Source: Anisodus tanguticus (lineage: Eukaryota > Streptophyta > Magnoliopsida > Solanales > Solanaceae). Taken from it: a stretch of DNA of 64,000 nt. The translations under genes and the position numbers were made by a program. The notes beneath the pieces are model-generated. The model ran no database searches. It was not told the DNA's origin and was given only the letters and a program-made list of their open reading frames with translations. The stretch's first letter is position 1. Each line of letters begins with the position of its first letter. The stretch lies in assembly GCA_034509755.1 (NCBI GenBank), contig CM067552.1, positions 21,324,753-21,388,752 of the forward strand, read 5' to 3'. This document shows, one piece after another, positions 1 through 13,300 of this stretch.

Positions 1-463
1 GCTCTTTTATGCCTATTCAATCAAGATCCATCAATGCGTTCATCCATCAAGTCCATCTAATTTCTTACGGGTTATCTTTGGTTCCTACCGGTGTTGGAAT
101 ATTTCGGGAAAGAGAAGAGAAAACAATCATTGGTATGGAAAGTCCTTTTCATAAATTATAAGCGAGCGATAGAGCAAATCGAACAACACGGCGAGGAAAA
201 CGAGTGTTGGATATTTGGAGAAAGAAATAGTGTGGATGGAGATCTTCTCTATTGCATTCTTTTTTTAATAATTTATTATTTATTATAAAGGGCTTAGTTT
301 CGACATGGAAGATTCCATGTTAATAATTTAACTATGAAGGGCACTTTAGTCATTGTATCTATTAGCAAAGTAATATTTCTTAGTTACGTGGCTTTTTTTT
401 TTACCCACATTGCATTGGCCGTAGCCGACTCATCACTTAGCGTACTGTATGTATACCAAAAGA
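1..463 (+). repeat. Satellite subunit A (reference copy)
   Basis: First of the three monomer types, about 463 bp. It is recognised by GCTCTTTTATGCCTATTC at its start, an AACAATCATTGGTATGG block, AGTGTGGATGGAGATC, and the perfect dyad ACATGG-6-CCATGT at 303-320. Its end carries GCATTGGCCGTAGCCGAC. It aligns along its whole length with B and C: all share the CATCCATCAA, ATATTTC/ATATTCC, ATTATAAGC, GATGGAGATC, TTTCGACATG, TTTAGTCATTG and TTAGTTACGTGG blocks in the same order. A, B and C are therefore diverged copies of one ancestral monomer. Confidence 0.93.
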
Positions 464-924
464 GCTCTTCTTTGACCATTCAAGCAAAACTCATAAATGC
501 GCTCATCCATCAATACCCTCTCTGTTCTTACGGGTTCTGTTGGTTCCTACCATGTTGGTGTACAAATATTCCAAAAGAGAAGAGAAAAAAACCGTCGGCG
601 AGAGAAAGTGACTTTTTTCCTGAATTATAGCGGTGATAGAGCAAATAGAACTACAAAGAGAGGAAACCAGTGATGGATCTTTCGTAAAAGAAATAGTGAG
701 GATGGAGATCTTCTCATTTTCCTTCTTTTAGTATAATTTATTTTTATTAGAAAGGGTGAAGTTTCGACATGTCATTTTCCGTGTCAATAATTTCAATATC
801 TAGGGAAGTTTAGTCATTGTATTTATTAGTAGAGTAATATTTCTTAGTTACATGGATTTTATTTCTACAACCACATACGTGTTCCCTAGCCAGCACATCA
901 CTTAACTGTCTGTCTACCAAAAGA
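464..924 (+). repeat. Satellite subunit B (reference copy)
   Basis: Second monomer type, about 461 bp. Diagnostic states are GCTCTTCTTTGACCATTC at the start, ACCGTCGGCGAGAGAAAG, GATGGATCTTTCGTAAAAG, CTTCTTTTAGTATAATTT, and ACATGTCATTTTCCGTGTC where A has its perfect dyad. After the gap the corresponding states are TTTTTTTACCATTC, ACCATTGGTAAAG and CTTTCGAAAAAG. The reverse complement of this subunit gives the open frame that recurs most often in the array. That frame breaks at different points in different copies, and I do not consider it a gene. Confidence 0.93.
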
Positions 925-1388
925 GATCTTTTTCCCCATTCAATAAAGACCGATCAATGTGTTCATCCATCAATACCCTCTCCTTTCTTACGGGTTTTGT
1001 TGGTTCCTACCATGTTGGTGTACAAATATTCCAAGAAAGAGAAGAGAAAAAAACCGTTTGCAAAGAATGTAACTTTTTTTTTGAATTATAAGCAGCGATA
1101 GAGCAAATTAGATCAACAAAGAGAGGAAACCGGTGATTGATCATGGAGAAAGAAATAGTGGGGATGGAGATCTTATCTTTTGCCTTCTTTTTATAATAAT
1201 TTTTTATTTATTAGAAAGGGATAAGTTTCGACATGCCAGATTCCATGTCAATAATTTCAATATCAAGGGCACTTTAGTCATTGAATCTATCAACAAATTA
1301 ATATTTCATAATTACTTGGCTTTTATTTCTACAGTCACATGCGTTTGCCCTAACCAACTCATCACTTAGTTATCCGTCTACAATAAGA
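925..1388 (+). repeat. Satellite subunit C (reference copy)
   Basis: Third monomer type, about 464 bp. It starts GATCTTTTTCCCCATTC and carries ACCGTTTGCA(G/A)AGAATG, GATTGATCATGGAGAAAG, ATAGTGGGGATGGAGATC, ATGCCAGATTCCATGTC and GTTTGCCCTAACCAACTC. It ends TTATCCGTCTACAATAAGA, directly before the next A subunit. The dyad is reduced to ACATG/CATGT arms. Confidence 0.93.
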
Positions 1389-4300
1389 GCTCTTTTATGC
1401 CTATTCAATCAAGATCCATCAATGCGTTCATCCATCAAGTCCATCTAATTTCTTACGGGTTATCTTTGGTTCCTACCGGTGTTGGAATATTTCAGGAAAG
1501 AGAAGAGAAAACAATCATTGGTATGGAAAGTGGCCTTTTCATTAATTATAAGCAGCGATAGAGCAAATCAGAACAACACGGCGAGGAAAACAGTGTTGGA
1601 TATTTGGAGAAAGAAATAGTGTGGATGGAGATCTTCTCTATTGTCTTTTTTTAATAATTTATTATTTATTATAAAGGGCTTAGTTTCGACATGGAAGATT
1701 CCATGTTAATAATTTAACTATGAAGGGCACTTTAGTCATTGTATCTATTAGCAAAGTAATATTTCTTAGTTACGTGGCTTTTTTTTTTACCACCTGCATT
1801 GGCCGTAGCCGACTCATCACTTAACTACGTATACCAAAAGAGCTCTTCTTTGACCATTCAAGCAAAACTCATAAATGCGCTCATCCATCAATACCCTCTC
1901 TGTTCTTACGGGTTCTGTTGGTTCCTACCATGTTGGTGTACAAATATTCCAAGAAAGAGAAGAGAAAAAAACCGTCGGCAGAGAAAGTGACTTTTTTCTG
2001 AATTATAAGCGGTGATAGAGCAAATTAGAACTACAAAGAGAGGAAACCAGTGATGGATCTTTCGTAAAAGAAATAGTGAGGATGGAGATCTTCTCATTTT
2101 CCTTCTTTTAGTATAATTTATTTTTATTAGAAAGGGAAGTTTCGACATGTCATTTTCCGTGTCAATAATTTCAATATCTAGGGAAGTTTAGTCATTGTAT
2201 TTATTAGTAGAGTAATATTTCTTAGTTACATGGATTTTATTTCTACAACCACATACGTGTTCCCTAGCTTGACACATCACTTAATGTCTGTCTACCAAAA
2301 GAGATCTTTTTCCCCATTCAATAAAGACCGATCAATGTGTTCATCCATCAATACCCTCTCCTTTCTTACGGGTTTTGTTGGTTCCTACCATGTTGGTGTA
2401 CAAATATTCAAAAAAAAGAAGAAAAAAAACCGTTTGCGAGAGAATGTTTTTTTTTTTCTGAATTATAAGCGCGATAGAGCAAATTAGATCAACAAAGAGA
2501 GGAAACCGGTGATTGATCATTGGAGAAAGAAATAGTGGGGATGGAGATCTTATCTTTTGCCTTCTTTTTATAATAATTTTTTATTTATTAGAAAGGGATT
2601 AGTTTCGACATGCCGATTCCATGTCAAAAATTTCAATATCAAGGGCACTTTAGTCATTGAATCTATCAACAAATTAATATTTCATAATTACTTGGCTTTT
2701 ATTTCTACGGTCACATGCGTTTGCCCTAACCAACTCATCACTTAGTTATCCGTCTACAATAAGAGCTCTTTTATGCCTATTCAATCAAGATCCATCAATG
2801 CGTTCATCCATCAAGTCCATCTAATTTCTTACGGGTTATCTTTGGTTCCTACCGGTGTTGGAATATTTCAGGAAAAGAAGAGAAAACAATCATTGGTATG
2901 GAAAGTGGCCTTTTCATAAATTATAAGCGAGCGATAGAGCAAATCGAACAACACGGCGAGGAAAACGGTGTTGGATATTTGGAGAAAGAAATAGTGTGGA
3001 TGGAGATCTTCTCTATTGCATTCTTTTTTTAATAATTTATTATTTATTATAAAGGGCTTAGTTTCGACATGGAAGATTCCATGTTAATAATTTAACTATG
3101 AAGGGCACTTTAGTCATTGTATCTATTAGCAAAGTAATATTTCTTAGTTACGTGGCTTTTATTTTTACGACCCACTGCATTGGCCGTAGCCGACTCATCA
3201 CTTAGCTGTTTGTATACCAAAAGAGCTCTTCTTTGACCATTCAAGCAAAACTCATAAATGCGCTCATCCATCAATACCCTCTCTCTGTTCTTACGGGTTC
3301 TGTTGGTTCCTACCATGTTGGTGTACAAATATTCCAAGAAAGAGAAGAGAAAAAAAAAACCGTCGGCGAGAGAAAGTGACTTTTTTTCTGAATTATAAGC
3401 GGTGATAGAGCAAATTAGAACTACAAAGAGAGGAAACCAGTGATGGATCTTTCGTAAAAGAAATAGTGAGGATGGAGATCTTCTCATTTTCCTTCTTTTA
3501 GTATAATTTATTTTTATTAGAAAGGGTGAAGTTTCGACATGTCATTTTCCGTGTCAATAATTTCAATATCTAGGGAAGTTTAGTCATTGTATTTATTAGT
3601 AGAGTAATATTTCTTAGTTACATGGATTTTATTTCTACAACCACATACGTGTTCCCTAGCCAACGACACATCACTTAGCTGTCTGTCTACCAAAAGAGAT
3701 CTTTTTCCCCATTCAATAAAGACTGATCAATGTGTTCATCCATCAATACCCTCTCCTTTCTTACGGGTTTTGTTGGTTCCTACCATGTTGGTGTACAAAT
3801 ATTCCAAGAAAGAGAAGAAAAAAACCATTTGCGAGAGAATGTAACTTTTTTTCTGAATTATAAGCGCGATAGAGCAAATTAGATCAACAAAGAGAGGAAA
3901 CCGGTGATTGATCATTGGAGAAAGAAATAGTGGGGATGGAGATCTTATCTTTTGCCTTCTTTTTATAATAATTTTTTATTTATTAGAAAGGGATTAGTTT
4001 CGACATGCCAGATTCCATGTCAATAATTTCAATATCAAGGGCACTTTAGTCATTGAATCTATCAACAAATTAATATTTCATAATTACTTGGCTTTTATTT
4101 CTACAGTCACATGCGTTTGCCCTAACCAACTCATCACTTAGTTATCCGTCTACAATAAGAGCTCTTTTATGCCTATTCAATCAAGATCCATCAATGCGTT
4201 CATCCATCAAGTCCATCTAATTTCTTACGGGTTATCTTTGGTTCCTACCGGTGTTGGAATATTTCGGGAAAGAGAAGAGAAAACAATCATTGGTATGGAA

Positions 4301-7300
4301 AGTGGCCTTTTCATTAATTATAAGCAGCGATAGAGCAAATCAGAACAACACGGCGAGGAAAACAGTGTTGGATATTTGGAGAAAGAAATAGTGTGGATGG
4401 AGATCTTCTCTATTGCATTCTTTTTTTAATAATTTATTATTTATTATAAAGGGCTTAGTTTCGACATGGAAGATTCCATGTTAATAATTTAACTATGAAG
4501 GGCACTTTAGTCATTGTATCTATTAGCAAAGTAATATTTCTTAGTTACGTGGCTTTTATTTTTACAGCCCCACCTGCATTGGCCGTAGCGACTCATCACT
4601 TAGCTGTACTGTATACCAAAAGAGCTCTTCTTTGACCATTCAAGCAAAACTCATAATTGCGCTCATCCATCAATACCCTCTCTGTTCTTACGGGTTCTGT
4701 TGGTTCCTACCATGTTGGTGTACAAATATTCCAAGAAAGAGAAGAAAAAAAAACCGTCGGCGAGAGAAAGTGACTTTTTTCCTGAATTATAAGCGGTGAT
4801 AGAGCAAATTAGAACTACAAAGAGAGGAAACCAGTGATGGATCTTTCGTAAAAGAAATAGTGAGGATGGAGATCTTCTCATTTTCCTTCTTTTAGTATAA
4901 TTTATTTTTATTAGAAAGGGTGAAGTTTCGACATGTCATTTTCCGTGTCAATAATTTCAATATCTAGGGAAGTTTAGTCATTGTATTTATTAGTAGAGTA
5001 ATATTTCTTAGTTACATGGATTTTATTTCTACAACCACATACGTGTTCCCTAGCCGACACATCACTTAGCTGTCTTGTCTACCAAAAGAGATCTTTTTCC
5101 CCATTCAATAAAGACCGATCAATGTGTTCATCCATCAATACCCTCTCCTTTCTTACGGGTTTTGTTGGTTCCTACCATGTTGGTGTACAAATATTCCAAG
5201 AAAGAGAAGAGAAAAAAACCGTTTGCAGAGAATGTAACTTTTTTCTGAATTATAAGCGCGATAGAGCAAATTAGATCAACAAAGAGAGGAAACCGGTGAT
5301 TGATCATTGGAGAAAGAAATAGTGGGGATGGAGATCTTATCTTTTGCCTTCTTTTTATAATAATTTTTTATTTATTAGAAAGGGATTAGTTTCGACATGC
5401 CAGATTCCATGTCAATAATTTCAATATCAAGGGCACTTTAGTCATTGAATCTATCAACAAATTAATATTTCATAATTACTTGGCTTTTATTTCTACAGTC
5501 ACATGCGTTTGCCCTAACCAACTCATCACTTAGTTATCCGTCTACAATAAGAGCTCTTTTATGCCTATTCAATCAAGATCCATCAATGCGTTCATCCATC
5601 AAGTCCATCTAATTTCTTACGGGTTGTTATCTTTGGTTCCTACCGGTGTTGGAATATTTCGGGAAAGAGAAGAGAAAACAATCATTGGTATGGAAAGTGG
5701 CCTTTTCATAAATTATAAGCGAGCGATAGAGCAAATCGAAGAACAACACGGCGAGGAAAACGAGTGTTGGATATTTGGAGAAAGAAATAGTGTGGATGGA
5801 GATCTTCTCTATTGCATTCTTTTTTTAATAATTTATTATTTATTATAAAGGGCTTAGTTTCGACATGGAAGATTCCATGTTAATAATTTAACTATGAAGG
5901 GCACTTTAGTCATTGTATCTATTAGCAAAGTAATATTTCTTAGTTACGTGGCTTTTTTTATTTTTACATTTTTGCATTGGCCGTAGCCGACTCATCACTT
6001 AGCATGTACGTATACCAAAAGAGCTCTTCTTTGACCATTCAAGCAAAACTCATAAATGCGCTCATCCATCAATACCCTCTCTGTTCTTACGGGTTCTGTT
6101 GGTTCCTACCATGTTGGTGTACAAATATTCCAAAAAAGAAGAGAAAAAAAACCGTCGGCGAGAGAAAGTGACTTTTTTTCCTGAATTATAAGCGGTGATA
6201 GAGCAAATTAGAACTACAAAGAGAGGAAACCAGTGATGGATCTTTCGTAAAAGAAATAGTGAGGATGGAGATCTTCTCATTTTCCTTCTTTTAGTATAAT
6301 TTATTTTTATTAGAAAGGGTGAAGTTTCGACATGTCATTTTCCGTGTCAATAATTTCAATATCTAGGGAAGTTTAGTCATTGTATTTATTAGTAGAGTAA
6401 TATTTCTTAGTTACATGGATTTTATTTCTACAACCACATATGTGTTCCCTAGCCGGCACATCACTTAACTGTCTGTCTACCAAAAGAGATCTTTTTCCCC
6501 ATTCAATAAAGACCGATCAATGTGTTCATCCATCAATACCCTCTCCTTTCTTACGGGTTTTGTTGGTTCCTACCATGTTGGTGTACAAATATTCCAAGAA
6601 AGAGAAGAGAAAAAAACCGTTTGCAGAGAATGTAACTTTTTTCTGAATTATAAGCCACGATAGAGCAAATTAGAACAACAAAGAGAGGAAACCGGTGATT
6701 GATCATTGGAGAAAGAAATAGTGGGGATGGAGATCTTATCTTTTGCCTTCTTTTTATAATAATTTTTTATTTATTAGAAAGGGATTAGTTTCGACATGCA
6801 GATTCCATGTCAATAATTTCAATATCAAGGGCACTTTAGTCATTGAATCTATCAACAAATTAATATTTCATAATTACTTGGCTTTTATTTCTACAGTCAC
6901 ATGCGTTTGCCCTAACCAACTCATCACTTAGTTATCCGTCTACAATAAGAGCTCTTTTATGCCTATTCAATCAAGATCCATCAATGCGTTCATCCATCAA
7001 GTCCATCTAATTTCTTACGGGTTATCTTTGGTTCCTACCGGTGTTGGAATATTTCGGGAAAAGAAGAGAAAACAATCATTGGTATGGAAAGTGGCCTTTT
7101 CATAAATTATAAGCGAGCGATAGAGCAATCGAACAACACGGCGAGGAAAACGAGTGTTGGATATTTGGAGAAAGAAATAGTGTGGATGGAGATCTTCTCT
7201 ATTGCATTCTTTTTTTAATAATTTATTATTTATTATAAAGGGCTTAGTTTCGACATGGAAGATTCCATGTTAATAATTTAACTATGAAGGGCACTTTAGT

Positions 7301-10300
7301 CATTGTATCTATTAGCAAAGTAATATTTCTTAGTTACGTGGCTTTTTTTTTTTTGACCACACTGCATTGGCCGTAGCGGACTCATCACTTAGCTGTACTG
7401 TATACCAAAAGAGCTCTTCTTTGACCATTCAAGCAAAACTCATAAATGCGCTCATCCATCAATACCCCTCTCTGTTCTTACGGGTTCTGTTGGTTCCTAC
7501 CATGTTGGTGTACAAATATTCCAAGAAAGAAAAGAAAAAAACCGTCGGCGAGAGAAAGTGACTTTTTTCCTGAATTATAAGCGGTGATAGAGCAAATTAG
7601 AACTACAAAGAGAGGAAACCGGTGATGATCTTTCGTAAAAGAAATAGTGAGGATGGAGATCTTCTCATTTTCCTTCTTTTAGTATAATTTATTTTTATTA
7701 GAAAGGGTGAAGTTTCGACATGTCATTTTCCGTGTCAATAATTTCAATATCTAGGGAAGTTTAGTCATTGTATTTATTAGTAGAGTAATATTTCTTAGTT
7801 ACATGGATTTTATTTCTACAACCACATACGTGTTCCCTAGCCGACACATCACTTAGCTTGTCTGTCTACCAAAAGAGATCTTTTTCCCCATTCAATAAAG
7901 ACCGATCAATGTGTTCATCCATCAATACCCTCTCCTTTCTTACGGGTTTTGTTGGTTCCTACCATGTTGGTGTACAAATATTCCAAGAAAAGAGAAGAGA
8001 AAAAAACCGTTTGCGAGAGAATGTAACTTTTTTTCTGAATTATAAGCGAGCGATAGAGCAAATTAGATCAACAAAGAGAGGAAACCGGTGATTGATCATT
8101 GGAGAAAGAAATAGTGGGGATGGAGATCTTATCTTTTGCCTTCTTTTTATAATAATTTTTTATTTATTAGAAAGGGATTAGTTTCGACATGCAGATTCCA
8201 TGTCAATAATTTCAATATCAAGGGCACTTTAGTCATTGAATCTATCAACAAATTAATATTTCATAATTACTTGGCTTTTATTTCTACGAGTCACATGCGT
8301 TTGCCCTAACCAACTCATCACTTAGTTATCCGTCTACAATAAGAGCTCTTTTATGCCTATTCAATCAAGATCCATCAATGCGTTCATCCATCAAGTCCAT
8401 CTAATTTCTTACGGGTTATCTTTGGTTCCTACCGGTGTTGGAATATTTCGGGAAAGAGAAGAGAAAACAATCATTGGTATGGAAAGTGGCCTTTTCATAA
8501 ATTATAAGCAGCGATAGAGCAAATCAGAACAACACAGCGAGGAAAACAGTGTTGGATATTTGGAGAAAGAAATAGTGTGGATGGAGATCTTCTCTATTGC
8601 ATTCTTTTTTTAATAATTTATTATTTATTATAAAAGGGCTTAGTTTCGACATGGAAGATTCCATGTTAATAATTTAACTATGAAGGGCACTTTAGTCATT
8701 GTATCTATTAGCAAAGTAATATTTCTTAGTTACGTGGCTTTTATTTTTACGACCACTGCATTGGCCGTAGCCGACTCATCACTTAGCATACTGTATACCA
8801 AAAGAGCTCTTCTTTGACCATTCAAGCAAAACTCATAAATGCGCTCATCCATCAATACCCTCTCTGTTCTTACGGGTTCTGTTGGTTCCTACCATGTTGG
8901 TGTACAAATATTCCAAGAAAGAAGAAGAAAAAAAACCGTCGGCGAGAGAAAGTGACTTTTTTTCTGAATTATAAGCGGTGATAGAGCAAATTAGAACTAC
9001 AAAGAGAGGAAACCAGTGATGGATCTTTCGTAAAAGAAATAGTGAGGATGGAGATCTTCTCATTTTCCTTCTTTTAGTATAATTTATTTTTATTAGAAAG
9101 GGTGAAGTTTCGACATGTCATTTTCCGTGTCAATAATTTCAATATCTAGGGAAGTTTAGTCATTGTATTTATTAGTAGAGTAATATTTCTTAGTTACATG
9201 GATTTTATTTCTACAACCACATACGTGTTCCCTAGCCGACACATCACTTAGCTTGTCTGTCTGTCTACCAAAAGAGATCTTTTTCCCCATTCAATAAAGA
9301 CCGATCAATGTGTTCATCCATCAATACCCTCTCCTTTCTTACGGGTTTTGTTGGTTCCTACCATGTTGGTGTACAAATATTCCAAGAAAAGAAGAGAAAA
9401 AAACCGTTTGCGAGAGAATGTAACTTTTTTCTGAATTATAAGCGAGCGATAGAGCAAATTAGATCAACAAAGAGAGGAAACCGGTGATTGATCATTGGAG
9501 AAAGAAATAGTGGGGATGGAGATCTTATCTTTTGCCTTCTTTTTATAATAATTTTTTATTTATTAGAAAGGGATTAGTTTCGACATGCCAGATTCCATGT
9601 CAATAATTTCAATATCAAGGGCACTTTCATTGAATCTATCAACAAATTAATATTTCATAATTACTTAGCTTTTATTTCTACTGTCACATGCGTTTGCCCT
9701 AACCAACTCATCACTTAGTTATCCGTCTACAATAAGAGCTCTTTTATGCCTATTCAATCAAGATCCATCAATGCGTTCATCCATCAAGTCCATCTAATTT
9801 CTTACGGGTTATGTTGGTTCCTACCGGTGTTGGAATATTTCAGGAAAGAGAAGAGAAAACAATCATTGGTATGGAAAGTGGCCTTTTCATAAATTATAAG
9901 CAGCGATAGAGCAAATCAGAACAACACAGCGAGGAAAACAGTGTTGGATATTTGGAGAAAGAAATAGTGTGGATGGAGATCTTCTCTATTGCATTCTTTT
10001 TTTAATAATTTATTATTTATTATAAAGGGCTTAGTTTCGACATGGAAGATTCCATGTTAATAATTTAACTATGAAGGGCACTTTAGTCATTGTATCTATT
10101 AGCAAAGTAATATTTCTTAGTTACGTGGCTTTTTTTTTTCAGCCACCTGCATTGGCCGTAGCCGACTCATCACTTAACTGTCTGTATACCAAAAGAGCTC
10201 TTCTTTGACCATTCAAGCAAAACTCATAAATGCGCTCATCCATCAATACCCTCTCTGTTCTTACGGGTTCTGTTGGTTCCTACCATGTTGGTGTACAAAT

Positions 10301-13300
10301 ATTCCAAGAAAGAGAAGAGAAAAAAACCGTCGGCAGAGAAAGTGACTTTTTTCCTGAATTATAAGCGGTGATAGAGCAAATTAGAACTACAAAGAGAGGA
10401 AACCGGTGATGGATCTTTCGTAAAAGAAATAGTGAGGATGGAGATCTTCTCATTTTCCTTCTTTTAGTATAATTTATTTTTATTAGAAAGGGTGAAGTTT
10501 CGACATGTCATTTTCCGTGTCAATAATTTCAATATCTAGGGAAGTTTAGTCATTGTATTTATTAGTAGAGTAATATTTCTTAGTTACATGGATTTTATTT
10601 CTACAACCACATACGTGTTCCCTAGACATCACATCACTTAACTGTCTGTCTACCAAAAGAGATCTTTTTCCCCATTCAATAAAGACCGATCAATGTGTTC
10701 ATCCATCAATACCCTCTCCTTTCTTACGGGTTTTGTTGGTTCCTACCATGTTGGTGTACAAATATTCCAAGAAAGAGAAGAGAAAAAAACCGTTTGCAGA
10801 GAATGTAACTTTTTTCTGAATTATAAGCCGCGATAGAGCAAATTAGATCAACAAAGAGAGGAAACCGGTGATTGATCATTGGAGAAAGAAATAGTGGGGA
10901 TGGAGATCTTATCTTTTGCCTTCTTTTTATAATAATTTTTTATTTATTAGAAAGGGATTAGTTTCGACATGCCAGATTCCATGTCAATAATTTCAATATC
11001 AAGGGCACTTTAGTCATTGAATCTATCAACAAATTAATATTTCATAATTACTTGGCTTTTATTTCTATAGTCACATGCGTTTGCCCTAACCAACTCATCA
11101 CTTAGTTATCCGTCTACAATAAGAGCTCTTTTATGCCTATTCAATCAAGATCCATCAATGCGTTCATCCATCAAGTCCATCTAATTTCTTACGGGTTATC
11201 TTTGGTTCCTACCGGTGTTGGAATATTTCGGGAAAGAGAAGAGAAAACAATCATTGGTATGGAAAGTGGGCTTTTCATTAATGATAAGCAGCGATAGAGA
11301 AAATCAGAACAACACATCAAGGAAAACAGTGTTGGATATTTGGAGAAAGAAATAGCGTGGATGGAGATCTTCTCTATTGCATTCTTTTTTTAATAATTTA
11401 TTATTTATTATAAAGGGCTTAGTTTCGACATGGAAGATTCCATGTTAATAATTTAACTATGAAGGGCACTTTAGTCATTGTATCTATTAGCAAAGTAATA
11501 TTTCTTAGTTACGTGGCTTTTATTTTTACACCACTGCATTGGCCGTAGCCGACTCATCATAACTTATGTACGTATACCAAAAGAGCTCTTCTTTGACCAT
11601 TCAAGCAAAACTCATAAATGCGCTCATCCATCAATACCCTCTCTGTTCTTACGGGTTCTGTTGGTTCCTACCATGTTGGTGTACAAATATTCCAAGAAAA
11701 GAGAAAAAAACCGTCGGCGAGAGAAAGTGACTTTTTTTTCCTGAATTATAAGCGATGATAGAGCAAATTAGAACTACAAAGAGAGGAAACCAGTGATGGA
11801 TCTTTCGTAAAAGAAATAGTGAGGATGGAGATCTTCTCATTTTCCTTCTTTTAGTATAATTTATTTTTATTAGAAAGGGTGAAGTTTCGACATGTCATTT
11901 TCCGTGTCAATAATTTCAATATCTAGGGAAGTTTAGTCATTGTATTTATTAGTAGAGTAATATTTCTTAGTTACATGGATTTTATTTCTACAACCACATA
12001 CGTGTTCCCTAGCTTGACACATCACTTAGCTATGTCTGTCTACCAAAAGAGATCTTTTTCCCCATTCAATAAAGACCGATCAATGTGTTCATCCATCAAT
12101 ACCCTCTCCTTTCTTACGGGTTTGTTGGTTCCTACCATGTTGGTGTACAAATATTCCAAGAAAGAGAAGAGAAAAAAACCGTTTGCGAGAGAATGTAACT
12201 TTTTTTTCTGAATTATAAGCGACGATAGAGCAAATTAGAACAACAAAGAGAGGAAACCGGTGATTGATCATTGGAGAAAGAAATAGTGGGGATGGAGATC
12301 TTATCTTTTGCCTTCTTTTTATAATAATTTTTTATTTATTAGAAAGGGATTAGTTTCGACATGCCAGATTCCATGTCAATAATTTCAATATCAAGGGCAC
12401 TTTAGTCATTGAATCTATCAACAAATTAATATTTCATAATTACTTGGCTTTTATTTCTACGAGTCACATGCGTTTGCCCTAACCAACTCATCACTTAGTT
12501 ATCCGTCTACAATAAGAGCTCTTTTATGCCTATTCAATCAAGATCCATCAATGCGTTCATCCATCAAGTCCATCTAATTTCTTACGGGTTATCTTTGGTT
12601 CCTACCGGTGTTGGAATATTTCAGAAAGAGAAGAGAAAACAATCATTGGTATGGAAAGTGGCCTTTTCATAAATTATAAGCGAGCGATAGAGCAAATCGA
12701 ACAACACATCGAGGAAAACGAGTGTTGGATATTTGGAGAAAGAAATAGTGTGGATGGAGATCTTCTCTATTGCATTCTTTTTTTAATAATTTATTATTTA
12801 TTATAAAGGGCTTAGTTTCGACATGGAAGATTCCATGTTAATAATTTAACTATGAAGGGCACTTTAGTCATTGTATCTATTAGCAAAGTAATATTTCTTA
12901 GTTACGTGGCTTTTATTTTTACGACCACACTGCATTGGCCGTAGCCGACTCATCACTTAACTGTCTGTATACCAAAAGAGCTCTTCTTTGACCATTCAAG
13001 CAAAACTCATAAATGCGCTCATCCATCAATACCCTCTCTGTTCTTACGGGTTCTATTGGTTCCTACCATGTTGGTGTACAAATATTCCAAAAAGAGAAGA
13101 GAAAAAAACCGTCGGCGAGAGAAAGACTTTTTTTCCTGAATTATAAGCAGTGATAGAGCAAATTAGAACTACAAAGAGAGGAAACCAGTGATGGATCTTT
13201 CGTAAAAGAAATAGTGAGGATGGAGATCTTCTCATTTTCCTTCTTTTAGTATAATTTATTTTTATTAGAAAGGGTGAAGTTTCGACATGTCATTTTCCGT

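Noticed and set aside
298..325. CENP-B-box-like motif at TTTCGACATGG in each subunit
   Set aside because: Only the TTCG part matches. The required downstream CGGG and the spaced A are absent.
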